Positions 29,414 to 37,661 of a stretch of 64,000 nt of DNA are shown here, piece after piece. Source of the stretch: Rhizobium sp. WYCCWR10014 (lineage in GTDB: Bacteria > Pseudomonadota > Alphaproteobacteria > Rhizobiales > Rhizobiaceae). A model generated the notes under the pieces. It did not search any database, was not told where the DNA came from, and saw only the letters and a program-made list of their open reading frames with translations. Made by a program: the position numbers and the translations under genes. The first letter of the stretch is position 1, and the number at the start of each line of letters is the position of its first letter. Where the stretch lies: assembly GCF_001657485.1 (NCBI RefSeq), contig NZ_LXFU01000052.1, positions 124,001 to 188,000 of the forward strand, in the 5' to 3' direction.

Positions 29414-31285
29414 ATGATGAAATCTGCTGAGCTCGACAAGCTCGCCCGCCGGCATGGCATCAGCCTGACCAGACCCAGTCCTGATAATCGGGATGTGGCA
29501 ATATCGGGCGAGACCAAGCGCAAGATCCTCTCGGCACTGAAGGTCGACTTGTCGGGAGCGGCTGATTACGAGACCCGCGCGCCACGGCGGGAGCCCAAGC
29601 CGGCGGCTAAGAAGATCCCCAGGTCGTTTCTGCCGGATTTCCTTTCCGGCACGCGCGTCTGGGGCGTGAGCCTGCAGCTTTATGAGCTTCGTTCGGCACG
29701 CAACTGGGGCATAGGAGACTTCGAGGATCTATCCGATATGGCGGATCTCGCAGGATCTCTGGGCGCCGATTTCATCGGCCTCACCCCGCTTCATGCGCCG
29801 TTTCTCGCCGATCCCGAGCGTTGTAGTCCCTATGAGCCCTCGAGCCGCCAGCATCTCAACCCGCTCTATATCGCGGTCGACCGGTTGCCGGGTTTTGCCT
29901 GCAGTGGCGAACTCGAACGGCAACTGGCAAGCCTTCGCCAAACCGATCTCGTCGACTACGCCGGCGTTGCACAGATCAAGCTGAGGGCTCTGCGCGATCT
30001 CTGGCCGGCCTGGCGACAGCGCAGCGTGATCGACGAGGTCTATGATCCGGCCGATTTCGACGCCTTCATCACGGTAGGCGGTAACAGCCTGCGGCTGCAC
30101 GCGCTTTTCGAATGCCTCTCGTTTTTCATGGTCGAGCGCGGGGCGAGCGCCGGCTGGCAACGCTGGCCAGCCGATTTTCAGCGCTTCGACAGCGCCGCCG
30201 TCGCCGAATTCGAGCGCGGACACGCGGACGATGTCCGTTTCCACATGTGGCTGCAATGGCTTGCTCACCGGCAGCTGATGCAGGCGGCGGACCGGGCGCG
30301 GAAGGCCGGCCTGCGGATCGGGCTCTATCTCGATCTTGCCGTCGGGGAAGCCGTCGATGGCTCGGCGACCTGGAGCGAGCCGGATACCTATGTCTCGAAG
30401 GCTACCATCGGCAGCCCACCCGATCCCTTCGCCGTGGGTGGGCAGGACTGGCACCTTGCCGGATATCTGCCTTCCGCGATTGCCGCAGGAGAAATGTCGC
30501 CATTCCGGCGCATGGTCAGCGCTGCCATGCGATATGCCGGCGCCATCCGCATCGACCACGCCGCAGCACTTCGCCGCCTCTTCCTGGTGCCATTGGGCAG
30601 CAGGCCGGACGGCGGTGCCTATGTCCGCTATCCAGCGGATCGGCTTCTGCAGATCCTCGCCGAAGTGTCCGCCGAGCATCGCTGCCTTGTCATCGGAGAA
30701 GACCTGGGACTGATCCCCAAGGGATTGCAGGACGATCTGGCGGCGGCTCACATTCTCTCCTATCGTATCCTTTCTTATGAACAGGACGAGAAGGGCTTCA
30801 AGCCGGCGGACGTCTATCCCGTCCTGGCTTTGGCCTGTATTTCGACGCACGATCACCAGACCCTTGCCGGCTGGTGGCGCGGCGCCGACATTCAGGCCCG
30901 GTGCGAGCACGGCATCGTGCCGCCCGATCTCACCGAGACACATTTCGAAGACCGCAAGCGCGAGCGGAGGAACCTGAAAGCGGTGCTGAAGGCTGCCGGC
31001 CTCGACCTGCCGGCCAGGCTTTCCCAAGCGCGGGCAAGCGAGGAGACGCTGAGGGAATTGACCGTCAGCGCCTATCGCTTCATTGCCAGGACGCCCTCGC
31101 TTCTCGCCGCGGTCCGTCTCGCCGATCTCACCGACGAAAAAAGGCCAACCAATGTCCCAGGCACCAGCGACAGCTATCCGAACTGGAAGCCGAAACTATC
31201 GGTTTTGCTTCCGGATCTGATCTCGAGCCCGCTGCTTATGAGCGTGACGGCGGCGATGCGGGAGGAACGGCCGCGAAATGATTAA
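29414..31285 (+). CDS. malQ: 4-alpha-glucanotransferase
   Basis: 623 residues, GH77 amylomaltase. It disproportionates maltodextrins, moving glucan chains between acceptors. Family motifs include WGVSLQLYELRSARNWGIGDFEDL, PYEPSSRQHLNPLYI, nucleophile D381 (IRIDHAAALRRLF) and acid/base E429 (VIGEDLGLIP). An ATG pair begins the gene behind GGAAGG. With treZ it forms a short operon that remodels alpha-glucan, serving trehalose release and chain-length adjustment for the GlgE/GlgB glucan. Confidence 0.94.
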   Translation: MMKSAELDKLARRHGISLTRPSPDNRDVAISGETKRKILSALKVDLSGAADYETRAPRREPKPAAKKIPRSFLPDFLSGTRVWGVSLQLYELRSARNWGIGDFEDLSDMADLAGSLGADFIGLTPLHAPFLADPERCSPYEPSSRQHLNPLYIAVDRLPGFACSGELERQLASLRQTDLVDYAGVAQIKLRALRDLWPAWRQRSVIDEVYDPADFDAFITVGGNSLRLHALFECLSFFMVERGASAGWQRWPADFQRFDSAAVAEFERGHADDVRFHMWLQWLAHRQLMQAADRARKAGLRIGLYLDLAVGEAVDGSATWSEPDTYVSKATIGSPPDPFAVGGQDWHLAGYLPSAIAAGEMSPFRRMVSAAMRYAGAIRIDHAAALRRLFLVPLGSRPDGGAYVRYPADRLLQILAEVSAEHRCLVIGEDLGLIPKGLQDDLAAAHILSYRILSYEQDEKGFKPADVYPVLALACISTHDHQTLAGWWRGADIQARCEHGIVPPDLTETHFEDRKRERRNLKAVLKAAGLDLPARLSQARASEETLRELTVSAYRFIARTPSLLAAVRLADLTDEKRPTNVPGTSDSYPNWKPKLSVLLPDLISSPLLMSVTAAMREERPRND

Positions 31286-31460
31286 GGCCGTTCGAGCCGT
31301 CAATTTCGTCATTGTCGTTCGATCGGGTCTGCTGCGCGTTCGGAAATCGATCGGGGACGGAACGAATAGCAAGCCGGCGAATTTTGAAGGAATAGGGACA
31401 GGCATTGCCGAGATGAGGACCTGTCCGCTTTCGCCGCTTTAGTTGCGGCGACCAATATTG

Positions 31461-31637
31461 ATGGAAAACAAGACCATGACGAGCGCATTCATCCTGATCG
31501 CATTGGCTCTCATCATCATCTACGCCGGCCCGACATTGCTGTTCATCTGCGTCGGATATGCCGATTATATGCTGGAGCGGCGAAGGCATATGGTGGCGTT
31601 GAAGCACGCCGTGAAGCGTCGCAGCGACGAGTTTTAG
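31461..31637 (+). CDS. Small single-pass membrane protein
   Basis: About 58 residues: MENKTMTS, one hydrophobic helix (AFILIALALIIIYAGPTLLFICVG) and a basic cytoplasmic tail (RRRHMVALKHAVKRRSDEF). No family recognised. ATG at 31461 is the first plausible start; 31476 is an alternative. It lies about 175 bases after malQ. The GGAAC upstream (about 31360) is not followed by CGTT at the right distance, so no stress promoter is called. Could be a chance frame, but the helix-plus-basic-tail design is gene-like. Confidence 0.45.
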   Translation: MENKTMTSAFILIALALIIIYAGPTLLFICVGYADYMLERRRHMVALKHAVKRRSDEF

Positions 31638-31731
31638 TTGGACGTTGCTCGGCTTTCCCAAGGGATCCAGAGGCAGGTCGGCAAAACCCGCCTCCGGCAG
31701 CCGGCGCTTCGTGAAGCGTCTCTACTATTCG

Positions 31732-32919
31732 TTAGTCGTTCGCCGTGACCTTGACGCCGAGCACGGAAGGAATGGTGTTCGGTGCGCCCATGGCCGCGCC
31801 GATGATCATCGGGACGGGAACCGGCTTTTCCGGCGCGGCGCTGATTGTTAGGCTTTTCGGTCCGTCGAGATAGGCGTTGACGGCAGCCGACACCTGATTT
31901 TGCAGCTCGGGCATGTTGAGCTGCGCCATCATCATCGGCACGAGACCTTTCAGCGATTGCGCCAGCTGGTCGCCCGTGACGCCCTGCTGCGAGCCGGCAT
32001 AATCGAGCGCCTTCTTGGTGATCGAGGCATCGTCGAAGCGGATCGAGGCGCTGTTGATCGTCAGCTGCTGCATCAGCCCCAGCATCGCAAGTCCGACGGC
32101 CTGGTTGGCCTCTTCCTTGTTCGGATTGGCTTCGGCGGCCTTCACCGCCTCCTGCAGCGACTTGATGAAGCCCAGCGTGTAACCGGAGAAGTCGACGGCG
32201 AAATTCAGCCGGCCGATATTCTTGAAGTCGAAAGCATATTCGTCGACAGCGACCTTGCCGCTTTCGATTTCCCAGATGCCCTTCATCGTCACCGCGCCGT
32301 CGAGCGTCGTCAGGCCCAGTTTCTCGATGGCTTCCTTCGCATTCGCATCCTCGACCTGCGACAGGTCGGCCTTGAGACCGGCGACATTGGCGTCATAGGC
32401 AAAGCCGCCATCCTGGCGGTCGAGGTTCGACTCGATGCTTTCGATCGCGAGCACGTCCTTGCCCTTGATGTTGAGAGCGATCGGTCCGGTGCTGACGGTT
32501 TCATAGAGGAGGATGTCGTTCAGCGTATCGCCCGTCGCATTGGCGGGAATCGTGAGGCCGGTGATCTGGATTTCGTTTGCGGAAAAACGTCCTTCCTCCT
32601 GGCTGATGTCGATATCTGGGAAGGAGACGGTCTTGGCGTGATAGCCACCGCCTTCGATTTCCTCAACGCCCTCGAAGGTGAGGTCGCCGATTTTCAAAGT
32701 GTCGCCGGGCAGGCTCGAAGATCCCACCTGGACACCGGTCGCCGTTACCGTGTCGCCATCGGCTTCCGCCTTTTCGAAGGTGATGACCGTACCGCCGGCG
32801 CTGGTAGCGGCATTGAGCTTCTTCATCATGTCCGTGCCATCGAGGGCAAGCACCGGGCCGGCCAGCGTCAGGAACGCGGTGCTTGCCATCATCAGGTGGA
32901 GATTACGCATATGCTTCAT
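31732..32919 (-). CDS. Conserved exported protein of unknown function
   Basis: 395 residues. The signal peptide (MKHMRNLHLMMASTAFLTLAGPVLA) is followed by a repetitive, beta-rich region (DGDTVTATGVQVGSSSLPGDTLKIGDLTFEGVEEIEGGGYHAKTV in segments) and a helical C-terminal part (about 240-340). The pattern of short Gly/Asp turns suggests a beta-solenoid or layered sandwich in the periplasm. It resembles uncharacterised rhizobial proteins, but I cannot name a family. AAGGA 7 bases before the ATG supports the start at 32919. Confidence 0.8.
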   Translation of the reverse strand: MKHMRNLHLMMASTAFLTLAGPVLALDGTDMMKKLNAATSAGGTVITFEKAEADGDTVTATGVQVGSSSLPGDTLKIGDLTFEGVEEIEGGGYHAKTVSFPDIDISQEEGRFSANEIQITGLTIPANATGDTLNDILLYETVSTGPIALNIKGKDVLAIESIESNLDRQDGGFAYDANVAGLKADLSQVEDANAKEAIEKLGLTTLDGAVTMKGIWEIESGKVAVDEYAFDFKNIGRLNFAVDFSGYTLGFIKSLQEAVKAAEANPNKEEANQAVGLAMLGLMQQLTINSASIRFDDASITKKALDYAGSQQGVTGDQLAQSLKGLVPMMMAQLNMPELQNQVSAAVNAYLDGPKSLTISAAPEKPVPVPMIIGAAMGAPNTIPSVLGVKVTAND

Positions 32920-33250
32920 GGAGATGTCCTTATGTGGAAAATAGATGAGAGGATTTCGAAATTCCCAGACGGGGCGACTTCCGCTCTCTGGTCGGAAAGA
33001 AGAGCGCCGGGGGATATCACGGCCTTCGTCTCGTCAGCTAATTTGGGGGTGGTGAGGTCAGGATCAGCCGGAACGCTGGGTCTGAAGAAACATAGGTATC
33101 CATCCGCCGGCGATGGCCGGTAGTATTTTCTCTAGCAGGGGTAGCGTTGAGACTCATCCATTACACAAAAAGTGTATTTCTTCGATTCTTGCAACCCTCC
33201 GAACTTCGAATGCGAGATGGGAGTCGCTCGTCCGCGCGGCGCTGCAGAAT
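32920..33250. other. 331-base intergenic region
   Basis: Contains the leader of the exported-protein gene (minus strand) and the space behind the small membrane gene ending at 33251. A perfect 5-bp inverted repeat (TACAC/GTGTA, 33162-33176) around five A is visible, too short to call a terminator. No gene, RNA or mobile-element end was recognised. Confidence 0.4.
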
Positions 33251-33613
33251 TCAACCGCGCATTTCCGACACCCGCCCGCGCAACAAATAGACGAGCGCAA
33301 AGATCACCAGGAAGGGGTAGACGAGCACGATCATCGGCAGACCGGCAGCCAGCGCATCGTCTTGCACATAGATGTTGAGGACTCCGGCTCCGAGCATCAA
33401 CGGATAGAGCGGGGCAAACCTGTCGAACCACATCCTGAAAGGCCCCGCCAGGAGCAGAACGAGCGCCGGCAGAATAGAAATGCCGAGATTTCTCGCAACA
33501 TTCATGAGCTCAGGACCAAGCGGTTCGGTGAAGGAATAAAGTCGGCCGACTTGGCGGGCCGCCCACAGAGCAGCGATTGTGGCCCCTGCATATCCTGCTG
33601 GTCTTGCCAACAT
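33251..33613 (-). CDS. Small polytopic membrane protein
   Basis: 120 residues with about four hydrophobic segments: PAGYAGATIAALWAARQVG, ISILPALVLLLAGPF, LYPLMLGAGVLNIYV and LPMIVLVYPFLVIFALVYLL. It ends with a basic tail (RGRVSEMRG). The family is not recognised. GAGGGAAG 8 bases upstream of the ATG supports the start. It is isolated and in the same orientation as the exported protein gene downstream. Confidence 0.7.
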   Translation of the reverse strand: MLARPAGYAGATIAALWAARQVGRLYSFTEPLGPELMNVARNLGISILPALVLLLAGPFRMWFDRFAPLYPLMLGAGVLNIYVQDDALAAGLPMIVLVYPFLVIFALVYLLRGRVSEMRG

Positions 33614-33767
33614 GGCCGAACTTCCCTCTTGTTCACGCTCCCGCGTCGATGCGGCCCGTTCCTGTGACCATATCCGCGCGCCTGCAGTGCCGCGCGTCTT
33701 CGGTATGCAGTGACCTTCATGGCTTCATATTGTCCGCGGCGCCAACGCATTCAAGCATATGCGATCG

Positions 33768-33980
33768 CTACAGATAGGATTTTCGCTTCGGGTCGAATAT
33801 CGGCGGATGATCCTCTTCGTCCAGCATATCGAGAAAGGCGTTCAGCCCCTTCTCCTTGATGAAGCGGTATTCCGAACCGGATATCAAATTCACAGTGAGA
33901 ATCTCGACCGGATCATTCTTTCTCACGCCGATCATCGTGCGACGGTATGAATTGAGCGATGTCTTTTCTGCTCCTGGCAT
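33768..33980 (-). CDS. Small hypothetical protein (70 aa), possible stress gene
   Basis: A 70-residue soluble protein starting MPGAEKTSLNSYRRTMIGVR and ending HPPIFDPKRKSYL. No known family. GGGGAG 9 bases upstream supports the start at 33980. A longer version starting at 34103 would add 41 residues with a Tat-like SRRRFLAM segment, but it lacks a good ribosome site; it cannot be excluded. A perfect EcfG-type promoter lies upstream on the same strand (34231-34207), leaving a roughly 215-base leader for the short form. Confidence 0.55.
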   Translation of the reverse strand: MPGAEKTSLNSYRRTMIGVRKNDPVEILTVNLISGSEYRFIKEKGLNAFLDMLDEEDHPPIFDPKRKSYL

Positions 33981-34206
33981 CGTCGCCGTCTCCCCATTCC
34001 TTCCATTGCACGCAGACGTGGCAGGCCGGTCCGGCGCAGCACTACTGGCCAAGGTCATGGCCAGAAACCGCCTTCGACTGCATGCTCTGAGAAATGGGAA
34101 CATTTTTAGAAGCAAAACCACGCTTTGAATGGACTTTTGGTGCCACCAGCCTCTGAAAAATTCAACGCCAAGGTGAGGGGATAGACAACTGCATGCGCTT
34201 CGAGAG

Positions 34207-34231
34207 AACGAGGCGATGGCGCTGTCGTTCC
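34207..34231 (-). promoter_or_regulatory. Candidate EcfG-type general stress promoter
   Basis: On the minus strand GGAAC (34231-34227) is followed after 16 bases by CGTT (34210-34207), an exact match to the known consensus. It points at the small gene starting at 33980 (or 34103). It sits back to back with the near-consensus promoter of the lipoprotein gene at 34280. Confidence 0.55.
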
Positions 34232-34279
34232 GGTTTCGGGCCGAAGTCTCGCCTGCACTGATGTCTCCGGCCAAATTCT

Positions 34280-34304
34280 GGAACAATGTCTGTCGTCCCC
34301 TGTT
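34280..34304 (+). promoter_or_regulatory. Near-consensus EcfG-type promoter for the lipoprotein gene
   Basis: GGAAC at 34280-34284, 16-base spacer, TGTT at 34301-34304 (one base off CGTT). The distance to the ATG at 34358 is suitable, about 45 bases of leader. The divergent layout with the exact-match promoter at 34231-34207 adds weight. Confidence 0.4.
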
Positions 34305-34357
34305 ACATTGACGATAAAAGCGAGTGTCGCGCGAAGACGAGGCAACTGGAGGGATCG

Positions 34358-34648
34358 ATGAAGTGGAGCTTAGCATTTGGGCTGGTTTTTGCGGTTGTGC
34401 TGACCGGCTGCACGACTAGCGCAGGCAGTTATTCGTCGGCAGGACTGGCGCCCATTCCCGGCAGCATCACGTATAATGGCCAGCCTCGGACGAAGTTGAT
34501 GAAATCGCCGGTGGGCTCTTCCTTCCCCCACACCTTCACAGATCAATGGGGACGCCAGGTCGAGGAGATCTACATCATCCGGCCCGACCGGAGCTTGCTG
34601 ATCGCCGAGCGCCACTACCGGCCGGTCTTCTCGCTCGACGACGACTAG
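34358..34648 (+). CDS. Small outer-membrane-type lipoprotein
   Basis: 96 residues. MKWSLAFGLVFAVVLTGC is a signal peptide with a lipobox (LTGC), so Cys18 is the predicted lipidation site. The mature part is about 78 residues, mostly polar, with YNGQPRTKLMKSPVGSSF and QWGRQVEEIYIIRPDRSLLI. The last line recalls short RcnB/BamE-like beta strands, but no family is claimed. The start at 34358 is chosen for the leader and GGAGGGA upstream. It probably belongs to the stress regulon. Confidence 0.75.
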   Translation: MKWSLAFGLVFAVVLTGCTTSAGSYSSAGLAPIPGSITYNGQPRTKLMKSPVGSSFPHTFTDQWGRQVEEIYIIRPDRSLLIAERHYRPVFSLDDD

Positions 34649-34659
34649 AACAGGAGGAT

Positions 34660-34680
34660 TTTAGGTCCCGCCGACCTAAA
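34660..34680. terminator. Hairpin behind the lipoprotein gene
   Basis: A perfect 8-bp stem (TTTAGGTC/GACCTAAA) with a CCGCC loop, 12 bases after the lipoprotein stop. There is no T-run, so it is either a weak terminator or an mRNA 3' stabiliser; dyad symmetry also allows a protein site. Confidence 0.4.
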
Positions 34681-34740
34681 TATGAATCCCGTTCTCCGAC
34701 GCCGATCACACTTTTCGGCATCATGTTCCAGGAAGGAGAA

Positions 34741-35154
34741 ATGATCATGCCGCGCCGCAAGAGCACTGAGACGACGACCCTCGACACCAAGGGAGCCAAG
34801 ATCGGCGAGCCCGTTCCGAAAGCCATCATCGATACAAGTACGGCCTCCGTCGGCGTTCCCCGGCAGTCAGATCATGACCTCGGCGAAGAGCTCGGCGCGC
34901 TGCGAAAGCAGATCGGCGCACTTCAGCAGCATGTTCTCGATGCCGCCCGGTCTGCAAAGGGGAGTGCAGGGAAAGCCATGCGTCAGACGGAGGCAACGGT
35001 GAAGCTCTACCCGGCCTCGACGCTCCTGCTCGTCGCGGCGGCCGCCGGCGCGCTTGCCTTCGCCGTTCGTCGCGCCGCTCTGCCGCGCCATCGGCATCAA
35101 CCCGCACTGCGTGAGTTAAGGGATCTCTACGACACGATCCGCGAGCGCATCTGA
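34741..35154 (+). CDS. ElaB/YqjD-like membrane-anchored protein (DUF883-like)
   Basis: 137 residues. A polar N terminus, an amphipathic helix (LGALRKQIGALQQHVLDAARSAKG) and a C-terminal hydrophobic helix (LLLVAAAAGALAFAVRRA) match the layout of ElaB/YqjD proteins, which anchor ribosome-binding domains to the membrane in stationary phase. The similarity is of pattern, not proven homology. The ATG at 34741 is preceded by GGAAGGAG. Confidence 0.65.
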   Translation: MIMPRRKSTETTTLDTKGAKIGEPVPKAIIDTSTASVGVPRQSDHDLGEELGALRKQIGALQQHVLDAARSAKGSAGKAMRQTEATVKLYPASTLLLVAAAAGALAFAVRRAALPRHRHQPALRELRDLYDTIRERI

Positions 35155-35220
35155 CAAGATTTCAGGATTGTCAGGATCACGATTATGGCCGACGCTTCCT
35201 TATCGAAGCGAGGGATAGAC

Positions 35221-35469
35221 ATGTTCGACATCATCATACGCAGCGCTCTTGATATCGTTGGGCAAACGGAGCGCCTTATCGATGGAATGAGGCGACTGCT
35301 TGAGAGTGACGGCCTCGATGAAGTCGAGGTCTACGAGCTCGATTATGAGATCGAGCGGCTCGGGGACGTGGTTTTCAACGTGGACGAAGCCGTTCGATCG
35401 CTGGCACGCACGGTCGAATGCTGGCCGCAAACCGCTCTCGCCCATGGGATCCGTCGGACATTGCATTGA
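35221..35469 (+). CDS. Small hypothetical protein (82 aa)
   Basis: Starts MFDIIIRSALDIVGQTERLI and contains an acidic helical stretch (LDEVEVYELDYEIERLGDVV). The family is not recognised. GAGG 7 bases before the ATG at 35221 favours this start; an earlier in-frame ATG at 35185 would add 12 residues and has AGGA upstream. It follows the ElaB-like gene closely and may share its transcript. Confidence 0.5.
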   Translation: MFDIIIRSALDIVGQTERLIDGMRRLLESDGLDEVEVYELDYEIERLGDVVFNVDEAVRSLARTVECWPQTALAHGIRRTLH

Positions 35470-35645
35470 AGGTTGAAGCCGCTTTAGCAGCTGAGGCGTC
35501 ATGGATCCCGTCCTGCGTTCGCAATGTCGATTCTGCCTGTCACGCTGATGTCACGCGACCGTCGCAGCAATATGTGCTTGATAGGCGCCGTTAGGCTCAG
35601 GCCGGGTAGGTCGAGCTAAAATTGCTTTTTCGCTGGGGCATCGCA

Positions 35646-35876
35646 ATGACCTTGAAAACCTCGGGGGAGAAATCTCAACCCCATGAATTCATCTTTCCGG
35701 TTCACACCCGGACGATCGCAGAGATCAGGTACAATAGTCTCAGCCGTGTCATGACGGTAGTCTATCATGACGGCCGCTCCTGCACGACTTCCGGTATACA
35801 AGGCCCCGCAATGCTGAGGATCATCGCCCAGCGTCCGCTGGAGAGCTCTCCGTTTCTGTTGCAGACGGTCATCTGA
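35646..35876 (+). CDS. Small KTSC-like domain protein (76 aa)
   Basis: MTLKTSGEKSQPHEFIF leads to a beta-rich stretch (IAEIRYNSLSRVMTVVYHDGRSCTTSGI) that resembles the KTSC pattern of a short domain with alternating strands and a YxxGR-like turn. Function unknown. The ribosome site is weak, and the call rests on the domain pattern. Confidence 0.45.
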   Translation: MTLKTSGEKSQPHEFIFPVHTRTIAEIRYNSLSRVMTVVYHDGRSCTTSGIQGPAMLRIIAQRPLESSPFLLQTVI

Positions 35877-36005
35877 GACGGAAAGACGTCGCCGCCCCTG
35901 CCGGTCCAGTGTGGACAGGGTGGCCGCTTGTTAAATCAGCATGATCGTGCATCCATTTCCCGCGGCCTGCGTTCATCCCCCAACAGCCACATGGAGGGAA
36001 CGCCG

Positions 36006-36266
36006 ATGACCTTTCCACCACCGAAGACCGAATCTCCCGCACAGCGCTTCGAAGAGGCGACCGCTGCCGCACGCGACGCTTTGGAAAGGCTGATTGCAGC
36101 CGCCAATGAAGCCGGATGGGGCTCCGAGGAGATAACCGCGGCGCTTCTGAAGGCCGCGCAGTTTCTGAGCGATGCCAACAAGAGAGATCCCGATCCGGCC
36201 GACGACCCCTCAATCAGCGATGCACCTGCCAGGGAGCAGATTGGGCATGGCGAGCTCTACGATTAG
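36006..36266 (+). CDS. Small hypothetical protein (86 aa)
   Basis: MTFPPPKTESPAQRFEEATAAARDALERLIAAANE is a helix-rich N terminus; the C terminus is acidic and polar (DANKRDPDPADDPSISDAPA). It looks like a small soluble coiled protein. A strong GGAGGGA 8 bases upstream supports the ATG at 36006. Family not recognised. Confidence 0.65.
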   Translation: MTFPPPKTESPAQRFEEATAAARDALERLIAAANEAGWGSEEITAALLKAAQFLSDANKRDPDPADDPSISDAPAREQIGHGELYD

Positions 36267-36381
36267 CGGGATCAGTCTTGGTTGTCCGACGCAATGAGAC
36301 AAGGATTGCCGGATTTCTTGTTCGAATATGCAAAGCCTTGCTAGCCATGCGGGAGGTAGAGGAGGAATTGCAGGATTATCG

Positions 36382-37485
36382 TCAGCGCATGAGCAGCGCG
36401 ACCAAGCCAACCCGGGAGTTTACCCCGAGCTTGGAATAGATGTTTCTGAGGTGGGTTCTGACCGTTTCGTAGCTGATGTGATCGGCTATGGCCACCTCTT
36501 TTGGGGAATGGCCGGAGGCAATGCTCGATGCGATCCGAATCTCCGTCGCAGTCAGTTTGTAGGCTTCCATTAGGAAGTCTCGTCGCTCATTGAGTGGCGT
36601 GGCCACCAGCGGCTCGACAATGACGGCCACGGTCGGGCCCTCCAAGAACTCAGTGAATGCATCGGACTGGAGCCGGACAAGTGTGATGCGATAACTAGCC
36701 TTGTCCTTCCCCTTTGCAATCGCCGTATGCGGCCTTGTTTGCACACCTTTTCTGGACGTCAGGAAATCGAGAACGGCAGCAGACCTCTCGCATTGAAGTT
36801 CGAGCTTGCCGCTTGGGGCGATATGCATAGGAAAGCCAGCCGCCATTAAGGTTTCCGCGCTCCTGTTCCATTGACGTGCTCGCCGTTGCTCCGAAACGTA
36901 GATCAGTCCGACGCCGATGCTATCAAACAGGGTTTGCGTTGTCTGTCTTTCCGGGGCGAGTAGGTCGCGCTTCCGGATGAAGTCGAAAGCCCTTTTCAAA
37001 TGGGGAGCGAGTATCGTGTAACGCCCGGCTGCTTCTTTGTTGAAATCGGGGTCCGCTGACGACGTGCAGGTCGATAGGACGAAGGTGCGGGTTTCCTCCC
37101 GAATGATGGAGACACCGATGCTCGTCTCGCATTGGGCCTGCCCCTTCAGCCAATCATTGTAGAATTCCGACTTGAGCAAGTCCTCACGTGGAAAGATCTC
37201 GTCTCCGCAGACGCCCTGACCGACGGGCACAAAGCTCAATCTCGGAATCCAGGGGTTCACTGCAGCATAGTGGCTGCTGAATTGGTCGACCTCCGCCCTC
37301 GAGAATCCCGATACGTAAGGAACATGGGCCACAGGCGAGGCCAGATCGTGGTAATGGAGGGCAGCCTTTCCATTCGGCGAAGTTTGCGCAACGCGATCCA
37401 GAAAATCCTGCCAGTTGCACTCGCCGAATAGACTTCCATAGATCAAATCTATCAGCTCAGATGACGCGTCTTTTGACTGGAGCAT
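36382..37485 (-). CDS. LuxR-family transcriptional regulator
   Basis: 367 residues. The C-terminal 60 residues are a LuxR-type helix-turn-helix (YKLTATEIRIASSIASGHSPKEVAIADHISYETVRTHLRNIYSKLG). The N-terminal 300 residues lack a recognisable receiver or autoinducer-binding signature; they may be a PAS/GAF-like sensory part (a segment reads TLFDSIGVGLIYVSEQRRARQWN, PAS-like). No target gene is obvious in the neighbourhood; the downstream LacI gene lies on the same strand, 177 bases upstream of this start. Confidence 0.85.
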   Translation of the reverse strand: MLQSKDASSELIDLIYGSLFGECNWQDFLDRVAQTSPNGKAALHYHDLASPVAHVPYVSGFSRAEVDQFSSHYAAVNPWIPRLSFVPVGQGVCGDEIFPREDLLKSEFYNDWLKGQAQCETSIGVSIIREETRTFVLSTCTSSADPDFNKEAAGRYTILAPHLKRAFDFIRKRDLLAPERQTTQTLFDSIGVGLIYVSEQRRARQWNRSAETLMAAGFPMHIAPSGKLELQCERSAAVLDFLTSRKGVQTRPHTAIAKGKDKASYRITLVRLQSDAFTEFLEGPTVAVIVEPLVATPLNERRDFLMEAYKLTATEIRIASSIASGHSPKEVAIADHISYETVRTHLRNIYSKLGVNSRVGLVALLMR

Positions 37486-37661
37486 GAACTTTCTGAAAAT
37501 CCCACAGCGAGTATTTTCGGTATTAAATAACGTTGGTCAGGCAAAGACAACAGCAACCCCATGTAATATAAATTCGGCGACCATGGGCATTCGTGACGGA
37601 TTGCAATGCGGTATCACTCGCTGCCTCGCAAAGCGATGTGGGTGTAGCAACTCCATCGATC

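Noticed and set aside
33162..33176. TACAC/GTGTA inverted repeat as an operator
   Set aside because: Too short and not near a start codon to support a claim.
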